Notes under the pieces: model-generated | Database searches by the model: none | Told to the model about the DNA's origin: nothing | What the model saw: the letters and a program-made list of their open reading frames with translations, nothing else | From: Clostridia bacterium | GTDB taxonomy: Bacteria > Bacillota > Clostridia > Christensenellales > CAG-138 | Direction of reading: 5' to 3' | Assembly: GCA_017514685.1 (NCBI GenBank) | Contig: JAFWJN010000003.1 | Location: 1-40,761 of the forward strand | Length of the DNA: 40,761 nucleotides | Made by a program: the position numbers and the translations under genes | In this document: piece after piece, positions 7,957-16,674 of the stretch | Position numbering within the stretch: position 1 is the stretch's first letter | How the letters are laid out: each line of letters opens with the position of its first letter

Positions 7957-9396
7957 CTAAAACCGGAAATAGATGAAGGGGTTATAACTCTGTCCGATCA
8001 GGGTTATGACCGAAAGCGCGAGAAGCAGAATGGAAATAAGCCCGGCCGCCGGCTCGAATCCGCACCGTTTCTGCCGGTCCCTCTTTTTCCAACGATCTGA
8101 GATCAGCCTGCAGGCCGGCGTGCTGAAGAACATCATCACAAGAATTACCAGCCCGTATTTACCCATCAGAAGAATCTGCTTTTCGTTGATAACAGGTATG
8201 ACATGAACCGCTCCATTTTCTGCTGTCATGCCGAACATGGCTAAAAGATGTGTCCATGCAAAAGAAATATCTTCATAGTAGAACAGGACCCAGCCGATCA
8301 GCACAAAAAACAGAGTGACAATATGGCGGATCACAGCGGGAATCGTATCGATCTTTTTGCCAAGCACGAGCTTTTCAATGATCAGAAGAATCCCGTAGAA
8401 GAGTCCCCAGATCAGAAAATTCCAGCTTGCTCCGTGCCACAATCCGGTAAGTCCCCAGACAATCAGAAGATTCAATACCAGGCGTACGGTACCTTTTCTG
8501 TTTCCGCCTAACGGAATATAGACATAATCGCGGAAGAAGGCTCCGAGCGACATATGCCATCTGCGCCAGAATTCTGTGATTGATGCTGAAAGGTATGGAT
8601 AATCAAAGTTTTCTTTATAAATAAAACCAAGCATCCGGCCGATTCCGATTGCCATATCGGAATATGCGGAAAAATCAAAATAGATCTGTAAACCGTAGAG
8701 AATCGCGCTGATCCATGCACCCAGAACGGTCATCGAGGTTGTGTCAGCGGTACCGAACGCGCTAAGAGCTGAGCCGCAAAGATTGGCGAGAAGCACTTTT
8801 TTTGCCAACCCAAGCGTAAACCGGCGGAAACCAAGGATGTATCCGGTTTTTGAGATTGTCCGGTGATCCAGCTGCTGTTCGATATCAGCATATTGAACGA
8901 TCGGCCCTGCGATCAGCTGAGGAAAACAGGAAACATATAATAAAAGTTTGAAAGGATTATTCTGGACTCTTGCTTTTCCCCGGTAAACATCCACGGTGTA
9001 AGTCAAGGCCTGAAAGGTATAAAAAGAGATACCGATCGGGAGAGGAAGCTTCTCCATGAGTTTTTCCTGATGAAAGAGACTGCCGAACGCGTTGACAAAA
9101 AAAGCGCAGTATTTGAACCAGAACAGAAGACCGAGTCCGGAGGTAATTCCCAGAATCAGAAGAACTTTCTTCCATCTCGGCGAGAGATCGTCTTTTTGCA
9201 TGGGAAGTGCGCAGAAATAGTTGACAGCAGTAACTGCAATCATGGCCAGGATCCACTTAGGCTCACCCCAGGCGTAAAAAATAAGCGAAGCCGCCAATAA
9301 TATACCGTTCTGATACCTGATATTGCCGGAAAGCAATACCAATGTGATCACAACCGGAAAAAAGAGCAATAAAAAAGTGAGTCCTGAAAAGACCAT
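7957..9396 (-). CDS. MBOAT family O-acyltransferase (AlgI/DltB-like), copy 1
   Basis: A polytopic membrane acyltransferase of 479 aa, typical of the AlgI group. It carries YAWGEP near residue 41, LPIGISFYTFQ at 119-129, CFPQLIAGPIV, DFSAYSDMAIG, FWRRWHMSLG, YIPLGGNRKG and LTGLWHGASWNF with the catalytic His at 321. The C-terminus IGQSYNPFIYFRF is identical to that of the second copy. The family moves acyl groups, usually acetyl from acetyl-CoA, across the membrane to extracellular polymers. I chose the ATG at 9396 because GGGAG lies six bases upstream and the encoded start MVFSGLTF matches the other copy; a longer open frame extends upstream without support. It leads the MBOAT-DHHW-propeller operon. 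Confidence 0.9.
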   Translation of the reverse strand: MVFSGLTFLLLFFPVVITLVLLSGNIRYQNGILLAASLIFYAWGEPKWILAMIAVTAVNYFCALPMQKDDLSPRWKKVLLILGITSGLGLLFWFKYCAFFVNAFGSLFHQEKLMEKLPLPIGISFYTFQALTYTVDVYRGKARVQNNPFKLLLYVSCFPQLIAGPIVQYADIEQQLDHRTISKTGYILGFRRFTLGLAKKVLLANLCGSALSAFGTADTTSMTVLGAWISAILYGLQIYFDFSAYSDMAIGIGRMLGFIYKENFDYPYLSASITEFWRRWHMSLGAFFRDYVYIPLGGNRKGTVRLVLNLLIVWGLTGLWHGASWNFLIWGLFYGILLIIEKLVLGKKIDTIPAVIRHIVTLFFVLIGWVLFYYEDISFAWTHLLAMFGMTAENGAVHVIPVINEKQILLMGKYGLVILVMMFFSTPACRLISDRWKKRDRQKRCGFEPAAGLISILLLALSVITLIGQSYNPFIYFRF

Positions 9397-9435
9397 CCGA
9401 ATCTCCCGATTTATATGAACAGGATTATGAAAGGT

Positions 9436-9464
9436 ATTATAACATGGTAACCTATCCGGGGCAA
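9436..9464 (-). promoter_or_regulatory. Promoter of MBOAT cassette 1
   Basis: On the minus strand TTGCCC (9464-9459), a 17-base spacer and a perfect TATAAT (9441-9436) precede the MBOAT start by about 40 bases. The -35 box is part of the inverted repeat listed next. Confidence 0.6.
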
Positions 9465-9481
9465 GGAATAAGTATTGCCCC
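9458..9481. promoter_or_regulatory. Operator candidate overlapping the cassette 1 promoter
   Basis: GGGGCAA (9458-9464), a 10-base spacer and TTGCCCC (9475-9481) make a perfect 7-bp inverted repeat covering the -35 box. Its 17-base centre-to-centre layout suits a dimeric repressor. No matching repeat is seen before the second cassette. Confidence 0.5.
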
Positions 9482-9531
9482 ACGATGATATTGACAGTGA
9501 AAGAGAATCAGAGCAGAGAAGTGTTTCGATG

Positions 9532-9561
9532 TTGCCCATGCTGGATGAGCTGTGATATGAT
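9532..9561 (+). promoter_or_regulatory. Likely promoter of the HAD phosphatase gene
   Basis: TTGCCC (9532-9537), an 18-base spacer and TATGAT (9556-9561) precede the ATG at 9597 by about 35 bases; an AGAGGAAG ribosome binding site follows. Confidence 0.45.
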
Positions 9562-9596
9562 GATATCAATCGTGGCAGGAAAAGAGGAAGCAAAGA

Positions 9597-10424
9597 ATGA
9601 GAGCGGACCAGACAGCAATATTCTGTGATTTGGACGGCACGCTGTTCGACTGCAAAGGTGAGGTCAGCATCCGTAATAAAGAAGCGATTTCCCGGTATGT
9701 CCGGCAGGGAGGTCTGTTTGCAATCGCTACGGGACGCTGCCCGGATAATATGATCCAATATCTGGACGGAGTGGATTATAACGCGCCTTGTATCCTGCTG
9801 AACGGAGCGGGCGTCTATGACTTTGCGCGGAATTGTTATTTGTATACAAAGTTCGTAAATCAGGAAGCTGTTTCCAAAGTGCTCCGCCGCGCACGAAAAC
9901 GATATCCGGCTGCTGATCTGCAGATATACACGGAAGAGAGCATTTTTTACGTTTCCCCGAAAGAAACAGTTTATCTGCCGTTCTGGGAATTGCATCAGAA
10001 GAGCAGATTCATAACGATTGAGGAAGCAGAAACGAGATCCTGGTTCAAAGCCCTGTTTTTCGGAACTCGAAGTGAAACAGATGAGATGGAGAACTGGATT
10101 GCTGAGCAGGGATTGAATCACATGTTTGATTGGGTGATCGGAACGACAGATATTGTTCCGGGTTCGAGATATCTTGAGATGCTGCCGAAAAACACCAACA
10201 AAGGAAGCGCGCTGAAAGAATGCAGAAATCTTTCCGCTTACCGGGGAAGAAAATTGATCGGTGTCGGAGATTATTTCAATGACCTGGAGCTGCTTGAAGA
10301 GGCAGATATTGCAGCATGTCCATGCAATTCTCACCCGGATGTGATTGCGATATCGGATTGGATCCTTTCTTCCAACAACGACAGTGCAATTGCGGACCTG
10401 ATTGGAAAAATAGAAAACGCATAA
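9597..10424 (+). CDS. Cof-type HAD-IIB family phosphatase
   Basis: A cytoplasmic phosphatase of 275 aa, normal for the Cof/YbiV group. HAD motif I is FCDLDGTLFD at residues 9-18 with two aspartates; motif II is the ATGR near residue 43; motif IV is GVGDYFNDLELLEEA near 221-235, followed by the CPCNSHPDV loop. The lysine of motif III is probably in the NTNKGSAL segment near 200. Such enzymes dephosphorylate sugar phosphates, FMN or nucleotide intermediates with overlapping specificity, so the substrate is not assignable. It is transcribed divergently from MBOAT cassette 1 and lies 54 bases upstream of the AEC transporter gene. Confidence 0.88.
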   Translation: MRADQTAIFCDLDGTLFDCKGEVSIRNKEAISRYVRQGGLFAIATGRCPDNMIQYLDGVDYNAPCILLNGAGVYDFARNCYLYTKFVNQEAVSKVLRRARKRYPAADLQIYTEESIFYVSPKETVYLPFWELHQKSRFITIEEAETRSWFKALFFGTRSETDEMENWIAEQGLNHMFDWVIGTTDIVPGSRYLEMLPKNTNKGSALKECRNLSAYRGRKLIGVGDYFNDLELLEEADIAACPCNSHPDVIAISDWILSSNNDSAIADLIGKIENA

Positions 10425-10478
10425 GAAAAACATGCTGGATGGACAACGTTTTTCTTGATATGAGGTTATTGGCTTAAA

Positions 10479-11393
10479 ATGGGAGATATATTAATTCAGG
10501 CGGGAATGCTGATTGCGGTGATTGCGCTTGGATACCTGCTGAAACGGACAGGCATATTGCCGAGGGAAGCATTCGGAATTGTATCGAAAATCGTATTATG
10601 GGTAACGCTGCCCAGTGTTGTGATCTGCAATTTCGCAAAGACCAACATGGATGCCGCGTATCTGTGGATGATCGTCATAGGATTCGGAACTATGGCGCTT
10701 CTTGCCTGGATCGGGTACTGGATCAACCGGAAGAAAAGCGTGGATGAGCAGGTGTTTGACATGCTCAATCTAACGGGATTCAACATCGGGTGCTTTGCGC
10801 TGCCTTATATTTCCGGACTTTTAGGTCCTGCGGCAGTGACTGCAGTCTGTATGTTTGATGCAGGGGGCGGGCTCGGTTCCGGTGGCGGAGTAAATGCTTT
10901 ATGCGCGTCCATGCAGGAGAATGGAAGATTCCGACCAAAGGAAATGCTCATAAAACTTGGAAAAAGCTTCCTATTAGTAGTCTATGTTGTTATGATCCTG
11001 TTGAGATCATTTGCAATACCGATACCTTCCCTGGTTGTTCGCTTTTGTGAACTGTGCGGAGCGGGAAACCGGTTTCTGGCGATGCTGATGATTGGACTTG
11101 GACTTTCCTTTACAATTCCAAAGAATCAGATGAGATGGATCGGAAAAGCGATTCTTATCCGGTACGGTATAGCGATTGCTTTGGGATTTCTGTTCTATCA
11201 GTTCCTTCCTTTTTCTGAGGATGTGAGATTAGGGGCGGTCATTGCGGTGCTGGCCCCGGTTGCTTCTCTGGCTCCGCCGTTTACGCAGGAACGAGGAGGC
11301 GATTACGAGCTTTCAAGCGGCTGGAACACATTGACGATTATCATCTCGCTTGGTCTAATAACAGCCGTGATGCTGCTAAAAGCGGGCATATGA
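10479..11393 (+). CDS. AEC (auxin efflux carrier) family transporter
   Basis: Integral membrane protein of 304 aa with about ten hydrophobic helices. The N-terminal AVIALGYLLKRTGILPREA followed by a VSKIVLWVTLPSVVICNF helix is the usual opening of bacterial AEC transporters, and LAPVASLAPPFTQERGGDYELSS near the C-terminus corresponds to the second half's crossing motif. Bacterial members export or exchange malate, other carboxylates or amino acids; the substrate here is unknown. The ribosome binding site is weak. The stop overlaps a possible start of the lipoprotein esterase gene, so the two are likely cotranscribed. Confidence 0.85.
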   Translation: MGDILIQAGMLIAVIALGYLLKRTGILPREAFGIVSKIVLWVTLPSVVICNFAKTNMDAAYLWMIVIGFGTMALLAWIGYWINRKKSVDEQVFDMLNLTGFNIGCFALPYISGLLGPAAVTAVCMFDAGGGLGSGGGVNALCASMQENGRFRPKEMLIKLGKSFLLVVYVVMILLRSFAIPIPSLVVRFCELCGAGNRFLAMLMIGLGLSFTIPKNQMRWIGKAILIRYGIAIALGFLFYQFLPFSEDVRLGAVIAVLAPVASLAPPFTQERGGDYELSSGWNTLTIIISLGLITAVMLLKAGI

Positions 11394-11407
11394 TGGAGAG
11401 ACGAAAA

Positions 11408-12559
11408 ATGATACAGCGAAAAAAGCCCCGGTTTCTCTTTCTCAGAATGGCAGTATTCTTTTTTGCGGTTTTCCTGATAAGTGCATGCACAACAGAAAAA
11501 ACGCCTGTTTTCCCGGAATCATCATCCACGCCAATCGTCGTTACCGCGTCTGCGAGCGACACGGAAAAAACAGATGGTTCTTTCTCTGCCATACCGGATG
11601 AAGCATCCGAAATACCGAAAAAGGAAAAACAGCAGGAAGAGAAACTGCATACTCCGTTTGAAACGATATCACCGTCGCCGGCTCCGTTCTATGAGCCTGA
11701 AATAGAAGAGGATCCATCGATACAGTATCTGAAGGAGCCCGATCAGATCAGTACTGATACAGGAAAGCACAAACCGATTCCATTATGGCATTCAAAAGAA
11801 TATCTGCCGTACGGAACAAACAGCTATATGCCTTCCATTACCCCTTATCTGGCGGAAGGAGAAGAAACAAAGATATCCGTAATCATCTTTCCGGGCGGAG
11901 GATATGAAACGGTTTCAATGGGAAGGGAAGGAACGGAAGCAGCGGAGTATCTATGCGAGAAACTGAATGTGAACGCATTTGTGGTAAAGTACCGTGTTGC
12001 TCCGAGTAATTACCGGGCGATTTTAAGTGATGCACTGCGTGCGGTTCGTTTTGTTCGTTTCTATTCGGAACAGTTCCATACGGATCGGAACAGGATTGTT
12101 GTTCTTGGCTTTTCTGCGGGAGGGCATCTTGCTATGATGACGGGAGAACACTTCGATTACGGAAAAACCGGAGATGATATCGATGCCGAATCATCACGTC
12201 CGGATGCCGTATTTCTTTGCTATCCGGTCGAAACCATGCTTGAAAGCTTTACACATAAAGGATCGAGAAAAAACTTTCTCGGAAAAGAAGATACACAGGA
12301 TAACAGAGTACGGTTTTCAGCAGAAAAAGGACTGCGGCCGGATATGCCTCCTGTATATATCGTTCATAGTGAAGATGATCGCATTGTTCCGATTGAGAAC
12401 AGTATCGAGACCGTAAGAGCCATGGAAAAAGAAGGCCTTGACATCACTTACCGGTGGTTTCCAAAGGGAGGACATGGATATGGTATTGCAGGTATAAAGT
12501 GGTATCAGATCGATTGGCCGATGATTCTGAAAGAATGGCTTGAAGAGCGTGGCTGGTAG
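11408..12559 (+). CDS. Secreted lipoprotein alpha/beta hydrolase (acetyl esterase-like)
   Basis: A 383-aa serine esterase. It starts with a lipoprotein signal peptide (basic MIQRKKPR, hydrophobic core, lipobox ISAC), then a Ser/Thr/Glu-rich linker of about 100 residues, then an alpha/beta-hydrolase domain like the BD-FAE and acetylxylan esterase group: FPGGGYETVS as the oxyanion motif, GFSAGGHLAM with the nucleophile Ser, HSEDDRIVP with the Asp, and KGGHGYGI with the His. It is therefore predicted to deacylate a carbohydrate or similar ester at the cell surface. I chose the ATG at 11408 because GGAGAG lies seven bases before it; two ATGs at 11390 and 11393 overlap the AEC stop and are less well placed. 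Confidence 0.82.
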   Translation: MIQRKKPRFLFLRMAVFFFAVFLISACTTEKTPVFPESSSTPIVVTASASDTEKTDGSFSAIPDEASEIPKKEKQQEEKLHTPFETISPSPAPFYEPEIEEDPSIQYLKEPDQISTDTGKHKPIPLWHSKEYLPYGTNSYMPSITPYLAEGEETKISVIIFPGGGYETVSMGREGTEAAEYLCEKLNVNAFVVKYRVAPSNYRAILSDALRAVRFVRFYSEQFHTDRNRIVVLGFSAGGHLAMMTGEHFDYGKTGDDIDAESSRPDAVFLCYPVETMLESFTHKGSRKNFLGKEDTQDNRVRFSAEKGLRPDMPPVYIVHSEDDRIVPIENSIETVRAMEKEGLDITYRWFPKGGHGYGIAGIKWYQIDWPMILKEWLEERGW

Positions 12560-12585
12560 AAATTCATTAATCCAAATGTGAAAAG

Positions 12586-12613
12586 ATCCCCGGAGTTTTA
12601 AAACTCCGGGGAT
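12586..12613. terminator. Bidirectional terminator between convergent genes
   Basis: ATCCCCGGAGTTT and AAACTCCGGGGAT form a perfect 13-bp stem with a two-base tip. It sits between the stop of the esterase gene (plus) and the stop of the ECF S component gene (minus). Confidence 0.8.
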
Positions 12614-12635
12614 TTGTCAATAACAGGATTAAGGC

Positions 12636-13196
12636 TTACTGTTCTTTGGAAAGAGTGCCTTTTCCGGAACGGGTCTTCGAGTAGAGGAAGAGAAGAAGCG
12701 TTCCGATTACGCCCATGGAGATCGCATTCCACAGAGCTGCAACGGCACCCTGAGTGAAGACGAGGTTGGCAGGTTCGCTGTAGATGATGATGTCAAGCAG
12801 CGGAGCGACAACGATCCAGGAAATAACGTTTGCGGCAATCTGGAAGATGTTGAACACCAGAATATCTTTCCAGCCGAAAACCCCTTCATCCACTTTCAGA
12901 CGCGGATAGGCGAGGCCGACGATGCAGCAGGAAATGCCGGATGCAATAACCCAGCTCCACCACGGAGAACCGTACTGAACGGCATCAGAAATCGCATGCC
13001 CGATGAAAGCGATCAGGAAGCCGGCAATCGGGCCGAACATGGCGGCGAAGAAAGAACCGACACCGTATGCAGTCTGGATGGATGTTTCGGGAATGCCGGT
13101 CGGGATTTTTACATACATGAACAGAAGGGTAAACAATGCGGCACCGATACCGGTTGCCACGAGAGTCCTGGTTTTGAATTCAAACAGTTTCTTCAT
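12636..13196 (-). CDS. ECF transporter S component, UPF0397/COG4720 family
   Basis: Substrate-binding membrane subunit of an energy-coupling factor transporter, 186 aa, matching the family's usual 180-190. The N-terminal FKTRTLVATGIGAALFTLLF carries the short motif that docks EcfT, then KIPTGIPET and FGPIAGFLIAFIGHAISDAVQYG follow, all family hallmarks, with about six membrane helices. Members are usually labelled riboflavin-type, and some have been assigned to vitamin precursors such as hydroxymethylpyrimidine; the substrate cannot be read from sequence. It is the last gene after double ATPase, EcfT and SAM hydrolase, and may also have its own promoter. Confidence 0.85.
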   Translation of the reverse strand: MKKLFEFKTRTLVATGIGAALFTLLFMYVKIPTGIPETSIQTAYGVGSFFAAMFGPIAGFLIAFIGHAISDAVQYGSPWWSWVIASGISCCIVGLAYPRLKVDEGVFGWKDILVFNIFQIAANVISWIVVAPLLDIIIYSEPANLVFTQGAVAALWNAISMGVIGTLLLFLYSKTRSGKGTLSKEQ

Positions 13197-13236
13197 TTGA
13201 AAAGTTCCTCCTCATTAATATTATATATCATTTATT

Positions 13237-13265
13237 ACAATACTCCCCGGGGAAAGGCTTGTCAA
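13237..13265 (-). promoter_or_regulatory. Possible internal promoter for the S component
   Basis: On the minus strand TTGACA (13265-13260) is followed after 17 bases by TATTGT (13242-13237). The spacer contains a CCCCGGGG palindrome (13245-13252). The -35 lies across the SAM hydrolase stop codon. Confidence 0.35.
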
Positions 13266-14113
13266 GATTTGACAATATCCAGAATCCATTCCGGACCGAA
13301 GGAGACACCGTACTGTTCTTCAAACGATCCCTGTGTAACAGCAATCGCAAGTTTCATCATTTCATTGTTGTACAGCATCGGAGCACCTTTTTCGGCAAAG
13401 CCGAAGCTCTGATGAAACAGAATATCCTGTTCAAAAACAGGGATGTTGCCGTGCAGAATCGTGGCATGAACATAATCCCCGTAGGAAAAACCGGCCTTGT
13501 TAAAATCTTCCAGGGGAATATTGGACCATAGATTTCCGAAATTCGGATCATCGATTTCGAAAATTCCACGGACATGTCCTTCCTCTATACAAGGCTGAAG
13601 AATCGGAAGCTCTATGATTTCATCTACCGGGTAGGAAGGTCCGACACCCTCATAGTCAATGATACCGGAGGCAAGACGCGCAGCGGTGTATCCGAATAGA
13701 TCCCGCCCGTGGAAGACTGCCACTCCGCGCGTGGAGCGGAGACGGTTTACAGTCTCGTCAATCTGACGTACTTCCGTGATGCCGAATTCTTCTTTGATGT
13801 GAGTCAGGGAACCATTATCAGGGGTCACAATATAATAGCCGTTTGCTGTTTTTGCGACGCATGCCCTGCGAGAGGTTCCGACCCCCGGGTCAACGACTGA
13901 AACGAAAATGGTTCCTTTCGGCCAGAAAGGTACAGACTGAAGAAGACGGTAACTGGCAGACCAGATATCGTACTGGGGGATTTCATGGGTTCCGTCAAAG
14001 ATCTCGAGCTCACGGTCTACGGATTTTACCACACCGTACATTGCGCAGACAGCGCCTTCCTTGTAAGTAAAATCGGTCTGAAAGACCAGAATCGGCTTGT
14101 TGCTTTTGTCCAT
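13262..14113 (-). CDS. SAM hydroxide adenosyltransferase (SAM hydrolase, DUF62 family)
   Basis: A 283-aa enzyme of the fluorinase/chlorinase-like fold. Characterised DUF62 proteins split S-adenosylmethionine with water to adenosine and methionine; the halogenases are rarer relatives. Hallmarks are QTDFTYKEG with D14, VVDPGVGTSRRA, TPDNGSLTHI and FHGRDLFGYTAARLASG. I see no feature arguing for halide chemistry. It sits inside an ECF transporter operon, between EcfT and the S component, with only 19 bases after EcfT. That position suggests the transported compound and SAM or adenosine metabolism are linked. Confidence 0.85.
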   Translation of the reverse strand: MDKSNKPILVFQTDFTYKEGAVCAMYGVVKSVDRELEIFDGTHEIPQYDIWSASYRLLQSVPFWPKGTIFVSVVDPGVGTSRRACVAKTANGYYIVTPDNGSLTHIKEEFGITEVRQIDETVNRLRSTRGVAVFHGRDLFGYTAARLASGIIDYEGVGPSYPVDEIIELPILQPCIEEGHVRGIFEIDDPNFGNLWSNIPLEDFNKAGFSYGDYVHATILHGNIPVFEQDILFHQSFGFAEKGAPMLYNNEMMKLAIAVTQGSFEEQYGVSFGPEWILDIVKS

Positions 14114-14132
14114 TTCTTTCTCCTCCTGAGGT

Positions 14133-14969
14133 TTAGTGTAAAAAAGGATTCCAGAATCTTCCGTGATTAATAAACAGGGTAACAGCCAGTGATATCAGAA
14201 GAATAACGCCTGAAACAATGATAGCAGCAGCATCCCCTTTATGAAGCGGCTTGAAGGAATACCAGGTTCTTTTTTTGTGCTTGCCGAATCCTCTCAGATC
14301 CATCGCATTACTGACAATTTCTACCCGATCAAGAGAGGAGAAAACCAGCGGAACAAAAATATTCATGATGTTTTTGATTCGCGTACCGAGCTTTTCTTTC
14401 CTGGAAAGGTCGAGACCTCTTGCCTGTTGTGCGAGAGCAATGTCGTTATAGTCACGGATCATATCCGGGAAATAACGGAGCGTCAGAGCGACTGCGAATG
14501 AAGCCTTGTACGGAACTCCGATGGAACTCAGGGACGCTGCGAATTCGCTTGGGTTGGTGGTCAGCAGGAACATCATTCCCAAGGGGATGACAGAAAGGTA
14601 TTTAAGGACTTTCGTCCCCTGATAAAGAAGCTGCTCCGCAGTAACGGTATATCGGTCCGTGATGGAAAACAGGTCGTGCTCCGTGCCGTATATTTCTACA
14701 CCGTATTTCGGACTGAACAGAAAAGTCAGGACAAAATTGATCGCGAGGAAGATCATAACATAATAAAGCATGACTTTGATCTGGGAAAACCGTATTTCGG
14801 ACACATGCAGAATCCAGAAAGAAAAAATCAGGACGAAGATGATGACCCTTGCATCATAGGAGAACATGACGGTAAATGTCAGGATCAGGAAGCAGACAAG
14901 TTTTGTCATGCCTGACAGATTAAAGACGAAATTATCACGCTCTACATAATCAAACAGTTTAGACTTCAT
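14133..14969 (-). CDS. ecfT: ECF transporter transmembrane subunit EcfT
   Basis: Membrane coupling subunit of 278 aa. It starts MKSKLFDYVERDNFVFNLSGMTKL and contains several membrane helices followed by LRYFPDMIRDYNDIALAQQARGLDLSR and SNAMDLRGFGKHKKRT; the two alanine/arginine-glycine coupling-helix motifs (QARG and DLRG) contact the two ATPase halves. I chose the ATG at 14969, which overlaps the ATPase gene by 11 bases and has GAGGAGG nine bases upstream. A longer open frame to 15050 lies wholly inside the ATPase gene and is unsupported. Confidence 0.88.
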   Translation of the reverse strand: MKSKLFDYVERDNFVFNLSGMTKLVCFLILTFTVMFSYDARVIIFVLIFSFWILHVSEIRFSQIKVMLYYVMIFLAINFVLTFLFSPKYGVEIYGTEHDLFSITDRYTVTAEQLLYQGTKVLKYLSVIPLGMMFLLTTNPSEFAASLSSIGVPYKASFAVALTLRYFPDMIRDYNDIALAQQARGLDLSRKEKLGTRIKNIMNIFVPLVFSSLDRVEIVSNAMDLRGFGKHKKRTWYSFKPLHKGDAAAIIVSGVILLISLAVTLFINHGRFWNPFLH

Positions 14970-16674
14970 GGCGGTTGGCCTCCTCATAGTCGATAAACTG
15001 CTGGACAAACCCCTGCGGATCGGAAAGTCCGACACGGGTTGCAAGCTCATACAGCGATGTCAGCTTCAGGTTGGCGCGTTCCGCTAAAGATGCGTTTGTC
15101 AGGACAGCGACGGAACTGTCATCTCCGATCTTTTTTCCTCCGGCAATAACGATTGCATGCGGAGTATATTCCAGCATCAGATGCATATCATGCGTGATCA
15201 TAATAATCGTGATTCCCTGGCGGTTCAGCCCCCGCAGGAATTCCATGATATCGGTATAATGCCGATAATCCTGTCCGGCGGTGGGTTCATCCAGAATCAG
15301 AATCTCGGGATCCATAACAAGCATCGAGGCGATCGTTACACGCTTTTTCTGCCCGAAGGATAATGCGGAGATCGGCCAGTTCCGCATCGGATACAATCCG
15401 CAGATCTTAAGCGCATGCTCAACTTTCTGCCGGATCTCATCTTCCGGATATTTACGGATTTGCAGACCAAGCGCAACTTCATCATAAATCATCGCTTTTG
15501 AAATCATCTGATTTGGATTCTGCATGACATATCCGATTTTAAGAGAACGCTCTTTAATGGTCCAGTCTTTTATGTTCTCACCATTAAAATAAACGCTTCC
15601 GGAATCTTCCTTTACAAAACCGCAAAGTACTTTGGCCAGGGTACTTTTCCCTGCGCCGTTTGTTCCGACAATGGATACCATTTCTCCGCGCTGGATGTCG
15701 AAACTGATATCCTGCAGTATTTTTCGTTTTGAGGTGTACTGGAAGTACAGATTCTGCACAGAAAGAATGATGTTACCTGGAACTTTTTCTTCATGCGGCG
15801 GCCGGGAAGTGTGCCACTCGGTAAGCGGTTCCCGAATTTTATCAACATCCAGTGTTTCCAGATAACCTGGATGCAGATCCGGCGTAAGGGTAACTCCGGC
15901 ATATTTGAGAGCGGTGGCATAGAGCGGTTCGCGGTTTCCGAGCTTTTGAAGGGTATCAGATGAGATCAGTTCATCCGGAGTGCTGTCGGAAACGATTCTT
16001 CCGTCGCTGATTACAATAATACGATCGACATGGCGGTAAAGGACATCTTCCAAACGGTGCTCGATGATCAGGATTGTCTTGTGATAGTCTTTCTGGATTC
16101 GATCAATCAGATCGATTGCAGTCTTACCGGTAAGCGGATCCAGATTTGCGAGCGGCTCATCAAAGAGCAGAACCTCGACATCATCCACCATAACGCCGGC
16201 GAGAGCAGTGCGCTGTTTCTGCCCTCCGGAAAGCTCAAAGGGAGAGGAATTAAGAAGGGTACCCATATCAACCATGTCCGCAACTTTTTGAACGGTTTCT
16301 TTCATTGCACTCTGTTCAATCCGGTCATTCTCCAGAGAAAATGCGATGTCTTCTCCGACTGTCAGACCGACGAACTGTCCGTCCGAATCCTGCAGGACTG
16401 TTCCGATTCTTTTGGACCGATCGAAAAGATTATCCTTAGAAGCGTCTTTACCGTCAATCAGAAGACTTCCGGTAATCGTACCTTTATAGGAAAAGGGAAT
16501 CAGTCCGTTAATGCAATGCGCGAGAGTGCTTTTTCCGCATCCGGAAGGCCCGACAATCAGAATTTTTTCTCCCGGATAAATATCCAGATTGATATTGTAA
16601 AGTGTTGGTTCACTTTGACTGAAATATTGAAAGGAAAAATCCCGGAATGAAATTATGGGTGTTATGGTTTCCAT
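14959..16674 (-). CDS. ECF transporter double ATPase (fused EcfA-EcfA')
   Basis: A 571-aa cytoplasmic ABC ATPase with two complete nucleotide-binding domains in one chain. Domain 1: Walker A GPSGCGKST at 42-50, signature LSGGQKQR, Walker B VLLFDEPLANLDP. Domain 2: Walker A GTNGAGKST, signature LSFGQKKR, Walker B ILILDEPTAGQD. The fusion replaces the usual EcfA1/EcfA2 pair, as in some YkoD-type modules. Two ATGs six bases apart are possible; the second (16674) lies eight bases from AAGGAG and is preferred to 16680. It leads the operon, divergent from the AbiE relic. No riboswitch is evident in the AT-rich leader. Confidence 0.9.
   Translation of the reverse strand: METITPIISFRDFSFQYFSQSEPTLYNINLDIYPGEKILIVGPSGCGKSTLAHCINGLIPFSYKGTITGSLLIDGKDASKDNLFDRSKRIGTVLQDSDGQFVGLTVGEDIAFSLENDRIEQSAMKETVQKVADMVDMGTLLNSSPFELSGGQKQRTALAGVMVDDVEVLLFDEPLANLDPLTGKTAIDLIDRIQKDYHKTILIIEHRLEDVLYRHVDRIIVISDGRIVSDSTPDELISSDTLQKLGNREPLYATALKYAGVTLTPDLHPGYLETLDVDKIREPLTEWHTSRPPHEEKVPGNIILSVQNLYFQYTSKRKILQDISFDIQRGEMVSIVGTNGAGKSTLAKVLCGFVKEDSGSVYFNGENIKDWTIKERSLKIGYVMQNPNQMISKAMIYDEVALGLQIRKYPEDEIRQKVEHALKICGLYPMRNWPISALSFGQKKRVTIASMLVMDPEILILDEPTAGQDYRHYTDIMEFLRGLNRQGITIIMITHDMHLMLEYTPHAIVIAGGKKIGDDSSVAVLTNASLAERANLKLTSLYELATRVGLSDPQGFVQQFIDYEEANRHEV

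Noticed and set aside
13262-14113. Possible halogenase (fluorinase or chlorinase)
   Set aside because: Only the general DUF62 motifs are visible; nothing in the sequence argues for halide use, so SAM hydrolase is the default.
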